From Candidatus Obscuribacterales bacterium (GTDB lineage Bacteria > Cyanobacteriota > Vampirovibrionia > Obscuribacterales > Obscuribacteraceae), in assembly GCA_020054205.1 (NCBI GenBank), contig JAGVLS010000042.1, positions 1-51,567 on the forward strand: a DNA stretch of 51,567 nucleotides, written 5' to 3'. Below the pieces are notes generated by a model. The model searched no databases. It had not been told where the DNA came from and saw only the letters and a list, made by a program, of their open reading frames with translations. Shown here one piece after another: positions 48,661 to 51,567 of the stretch. The stretch's first letter is position 1, and every line of letters starts with the position of its first letter. The position numbers and the translations under genes are program-made.

Positions 48661-48770
48661 TGTTATCTCCATGTGGAGTTGCCCATTGGGGTCCATCACA
48701 AATACCAACTGACTATTCACTCACTTCAGAGTCACTAAAGAAATATTGTGAATGGGCGAAAAGCCAATGA
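48660..48770 (+). CDS. Hypothetical 36-aa protein coupled to the lipoprotein gene
   Basis: MLSPCGVAHWGPSQIPTDYS... is a short frame with an excellent AAAGGAG before its ATG. Its TGA overlaps the ATG of the lipoprotein gene (ATGA at 48767-48770), so it may be a leader peptide or small protein that couples translation of the lipoprotein. Confidence 0.5.
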   Translation: MLSPCGVAHWGPSQIPTDYSLTSESLKKYCEWAKSQ

Positions 48771-50020
48771 GTTGTAATGGCAAAATTTCAGGTATAGTGC
48801 TTGTTGCTTTCATTAGCCTAACCTGCTCAAGCAAGACTTCATTACCGCCAAAAAATGGTGCTGACAATAAGTCGCCTGACGTTATTCATCGCAAATGTAC
48901 AATTGAAATTCTTGAGGAAAATCCAGCTGCCACAAGCCGGCAGATATTTGCTGGCGAATTAGGAAAACCAGTTGAGATTCACACTCAATATAAAAATGGT
49001 GATACGGGCGTAGAATATTTGGAAGAATCTTCTGGGCGAGTGAAAGAGTGCAAAGAGATTTTTTCCAGTGGTGCAACAAAAAGCCATGCTGTTTTTGATA
49101 GGGACGGAAAGACTTTTCTTAAAGGAGAACTTTATCGTCCAGATGGAAGTTTGTGTTTGGTGCGTGAACTGACTAAGAAGGGTTATTACAAAAGCAGCTT
49201 TTATTTACCGCAAGCTAAATTTCCTTATCTTTCAGAAGAACAAATCTCTATTGCTGAAGCGCAAAGAGATATTTTTCTTCCTGATGGGACATTGAGAGCT
49301 AAAGTTGCTCTTTCTATAGCTAGCGGGGAAAAACCAGCAATTATAAATGAGACTGTTTATTTTACTTCCGATAAAAAAATGGAGCATAAAGTCGTTTATT
49401 ATTCGGGAAAAGTTAGCAGGAGAGGCTTATACAGTACGTCAAAGGTATATTGGTATAGAGAAGATGGTTCGCTAAGTTTTTTGCAAGAATGGATGACGGA
49501 TTATTTAAATTCAGTTATCGAATACGGACTAGATGGTAAAACAATCGAACGTGCCTTTAATGTTGATGATATGATTTATCTCAACAAAGAACCTAACATA
49601 AGAATCATTACTCCACATATGTTGGAGAAATACAAAAATGATATTTTGGTTGCCAGATCATTTTTTGCATATTCTGTCTCAATTATTGAAAAAATGCCAT
49701 TACAGTTGGTTGATCCTGGGTTTGAAAGACAAGACTTGGGGTTTCATAGGGATAAAATATTTTTTGTCAATATGCCAGTAGTTTTAGAGCGTACAAGCAA
49801 TACTAGACCAATATCCAAAAATTACAGCCCAGAAGATGGAGTTTACGAAGAATTTGACATCAAACTGTTTAAATATTTTCGTGATTCTGAGCTAGATGCA
49901 AGATGGATTGAATTGGTGCGTGAGTCAGATGAGTATTTGGGAATGCCTTTGGGAAAAGAGGATTTGTGTCGCAGTTGGTATCTTAATCGTCTATTCCGCT
50001 GGCAAGCATTTCAGATGTAA
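48767..50020 (+). CDS. Lipoprotein with YwqK/MORN-like repeats, copy 2
   Basis: Paralogue of the gene at 35414. The start ATG 48767 was chosen because it overlaps the upstream small frame; 48752 is an alternative with no binding site. Lipobox LTC after VLVAFIS. The repeats GELYRPDGSLCLVREL, VYFTSDKKMEHKVVY and YWYREDGSLSFLQEW match copy 1. The region CTIEILEENPAATSRQIF to CKEIFSS is nearly identical in both. It shares the final YLNRLFRWQAFQM-type ending with copy 1. Confidence 0.8.
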   Translation: MSCNGKISGIVLVAFISLTCSSKTSLPPKNGADNKSPDVIHRKCTIEILEENPAATSRQIFAGELGKPVEIHTQYKNGDTGVEYLEESSGRVKECKEIFSSGATKSHAVFDRDGKTFLKGELYRPDGSLCLVRELTKKGYYKSSFYLPQAKFPYLSEEQISIAEAQRDIFLPDGTLRAKVALSIASGEKPAIINETVYFTSDKKMEHKVVYYSGKVSRRGLYSTSKVYWYREDGSLSFLQEWMTDYLNSVIEYGLDGKTIERAFNVDDMIYLNKEPNIRIITPHMLEKYKNDILVARSFFAYSVSIIEKMPLQLVDPGFERQDLGFHRDKIFFVNMPVVLERTSNTRPISKNYSPEDGVYEEFDIKLFKYFRDSELDARWIELVRESDEYLGMPLGKEDLCRSWYLNRLFRWQAFQM

Positions 50021-50041
50021 AAGGAAAGAAAGGGGCTTTTT

Positions 50042-50374
50042 ATGCGAAAAATTTTTTGCGCGGCTAAATCTACGCTGCATCTTTGGTACAGAGTTTGGAA
50101 TTTGACTAGCAATATGGGCGAGTTTGTACGCACTGTTAGAACGTACAAGTATTTTAGAAAGAAGTTAGGTTTTGGACGACGATCTTCATTGGCAATTATC
50201 ATTGAAACGTTCTTATCAGAAGATAATTTTTCTGGTAAGACACTGTGTAAGCCAAAAGAGATTAAGCACCATGTGCTGGACTATGATGAAAAATACATGG
50301 CATGGAATCGAGTCCAATTAACACCTGATGACTTGGTGCTCGGGAAGTCGAAAGTGGAAAGTCAGCCTGACTAA
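50042..50374 (+). CDS. Hypothetical basic 110-aa protein
   Basis: Not recognised. A basic, helical N-terminal half (VRTVRTYKYFRKKLGFGRRS) and an acidic end. No signal or membrane segment. GGAAAGAAAGGGG precedes the ATG. It lies 21 nt after the lipoprotein gene, so the two are probably co-transcribed. Confidence 0.65.
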   Translation: MRKIFCAAKSTLHLWYRVWNLTSNMGEFVRTVRTYKYFRKKLGFGRRSSLAIIIETFLSEDNFSGKTLCKPKEIKHHVLDYDEKYMAWNRVQLTPDDLVLGKSKVESQPD

Positions 50375-50419
50375 AATAAGTCTCCTTAGTAGCACCAATA
50401 TGTTTAAAGGAGAAGAATC

Positions 50420-51343
50420 ATGACGACCAAGCATGTATTTTTGTGCAATGATGGCTCTGGTGATGATTTCACAACTTTTCTGTTGGCTGTGGCATCGTCA
50501 ACCGTAAAGGTTCTTGGTGTTACCATTTGCAATGCATGTTGCTATGCTGATCAAGCGCTTGTTACTCTGCGTGCAATCGAGCGTTTTGTTAGGTTCCCAG
50601 AAATCCCAATTGGTATTGACATGGATGAAATGCCAAATTCATTGCCCAAACAATGGCGTAAAGATGCCCAAAAGTTTGGGCAATCTAAATTGCTAGCAAA
50701 ATATCGCACTGATCAAAAAACAACAGCTAGCGCAGTGCAGGTATTGGCAGACTGTTTAGAGTCGGCTGTACAGCCAGTTACAATTATTTCCACGGGGCCG
50801 CTTCAAGTGGAGGCAAAGTTGTTACTACAGCGTCCTGATTTATCATCTCGAATTGAAAAACTGGTGATGATGGGTGGTGCCATTGATGCTAGGGGCAATG
50901 TTAAAGGTCCAGACACTGATGGGGCACAGGAATGGAATGTGTTTGCCAATATCCCAGCATTTCAAACGGTGTTAAAAACCAGCGTGCCGATCAAGCTTGT
51001 TACCCTGGACGTGACCAATCATTTGCCTCTTAGAAAAGACTTTATTGCCAAGCTAGCACTTGCTGCAAGTACTTCATGTGTTGCTGAAGTATCTAGTCTT
51101 TTATGGTCGCAAATGATTGGTGTTGGACTTTATTTATGGGATCCAACAACTATAATGTCAGAACTTCGTCCGGACTTGTTTGAATTCAAACAAACTGACA
51201 TTGATGTTGTCACAGAAGGCAGATCAAGAGGGCGAATCATTGTGAAAAATGCTGGCGAAGGTCGGCGCGTGCAAATAGCTACTAGTGTTAATAAAGAGGT
51301 AGTTCTTATTGAGCTACTTGCTTTGCTAAGCACAAGTCGATAG
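50420..51343 (+). CDS. Inosine-uridine-preferring nucleoside hydrolase family protein
   Basis: Hydrolyses ribonucleosides to base and ribose. The N-terminal LCNDGSGDDFTTFLLA is the calcium-binding motif, in which the first Asp of DxDxxxDD is replaced by Cys9 while D11, D15 and D16 remain. TIISTGPLQ, VMMGGAID, EWNVFANIPAF and the later LWDPTTIM (last metal Asp) are the other family landmarks. 307 residues, full length. AAAGGAG precedes the ATG. It adds to the nucleoside-salvage genes at 12-17 kb. The Cys substitution could lower activity. Confidence 0.9.
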   Translation: MTTKHVFLCNDGSGDDFTTFLLAVASSTVKVLGVTICNACCYADQALVTLRAIERFVRFPEIPIGIDMDEMPNSLPKQWRKDAQKFGQSKLLAKYRTDQKTTASAVQVLADCLESAVQPVTIISTGPLQVEAKLLLQRPDLSSRIEKLVMMGGAIDARGNVKGPDTDGAQEWNVFANIPAFQTVLKTSVPIKLVTLDVTNHLPLRKDFIAKLALAASTSCVAEVSSLLWSQMIGVGLYLWDPTTIMSELRPDLFEFKQTDIDVVTEGRSRGRIIVKNAGEGRRVQIATSVNKEVVLIELLALLSTSR

Positions 51344-51372
51344 TTTGAGCATAAGGATTTTTAACTGTCTTT

Positions 51373-51423
51373 AAAAAAAGAACTGGTTGATCTAACAAAG
51401 TTGATCAATCAGTTCTTTTTTTG
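51373..51423 (+). terminator. Intrinsic terminator of the nucleoside hydrolase gene
   Basis: AAAAAGAACTGGTTGATC and GATCAATCAGTTCTTTTT pair over 17 of 18 positions around a short loop, with a T-run at the end. The A-run on the 5' side makes it functional in both directions. Confidence 0.92.
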
Positions 51424-51542
51424 ATATTTATACTATAAAATATCGTAATAGCTCATTTAGCAAACTAATGATCTTCCCCCCAAAGAGTAGACAGATAGCT
51501 GGACGAAATCCGTTCCTCATGACAAAATAAGGAGGAATAAAA

Positions 51543-51567
51543 ATGGGGAAGAAAAAGCAAGTGGGAT
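51543..51567 (+). CDS. Start of a gene cut by the window edge
   Basis: ATGGGGAAGAAAAAGC begins after a strong AAGGAGGAA ribosome binding site and continues past the window. Only MGKKKQVG is visible, so no function can be given. Confidence 0.55.

Noticed and set aside
1..51567. Prophage, transposon or integron in the accessory region
   Set aside because: No integrase, transposase, phage structural gene or inverted-repeat end was found; the direct repeats at 30 kb and 43 kb are too short and gene-poor to call mobile elements.

Overview
The window looks like a chromosome segment of a low-to-moderate GC, Gram-negative-type bacterium. Genes are closely packed and most start after a clear AAGGAG-like ribosome binding site. 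An AMIN-domain/TPR envelope protein, an RfaE2-type heptose nucleotidyltransferase, two lipoproteins, a PP2C phosphatase, a BicA-like SulP transporter and an archaeal-type class I aldolase fit a relative of Cyanobacteria such as the Melainabacteria/Vampirovibrionia. That placement is an inference from gene content, not a demonstrated one. I saw no rRNA, tRNA, CRISPR array, transposase or integrase.

Layout. 0-4 kb: a higBA toxin-antitoxin pair, then a six-gene + strand operon headed by a protein with two tandem SET-like domains and closed by a strong terminator. 4-10.3 kb: an exported protein, a PP2C phosphatase, a carbonic anhydrase/SulP/small membrane protein operon, and a zinc-ribbon protein. 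11-18 kb: two uncharacterised genes, a UspA-like protein, and a purine/pentose salvage block (two full purine nucleoside phosphorylases, a truncated third copy and phosphopentomutase) interrupted by a Phd/PIN toxin-antitoxin pair and followed by a YefM/RelE pair. 18-21 kb: a minus-strand set of small membrane and exported proteins. 21-25 kb: a MerR-type regulator, then a GC-richer operon of an HD-domain phosphohydrolase, a dCTP-deaminase-fold protein and a compact ABC ATPase. 25-35 kb: ordinary-looking genes (DUF4139 protein, HtpX protease, RfaE2, AMIN-TPR protein, methylmalonyl-CoA epimerase, class I aldolase) with a small repeat-flanked cassette at 30 kb. 35-51.5 kb: an accessory region of mostly unrecognised small genes, with two lipoprotein paralogues, an HTH/GHKL-ATPase/DUF4325 regulator, an LRR protein, two families of small paralogues present on both strands, and a nucleoside hydrolase.

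How the genes fit together. The salvage enzymes (PNPs, DeoB, nucleoside hydrolase) would recycle nucleosides to bases and pentose phosphates. The HD/dCTP-deaminase-like/ATPase operon is the best candidate for a new system: its domain set resembles nucleotide-depletion anti-phage systems, although I do not recognise this exact combination. The accessory clusters share non-coding parts: a T-rich leader motif in six places on both strands, a 51-nt perfect repeat that folds into two hairpins, an 82-bp direct repeat that encodes a C-terminal tail plus terminator, and a 130-nt intergenic region with mutually exclusive pairings. These shared parts suggest common regulation and modular duplication of small-gene cassettes.
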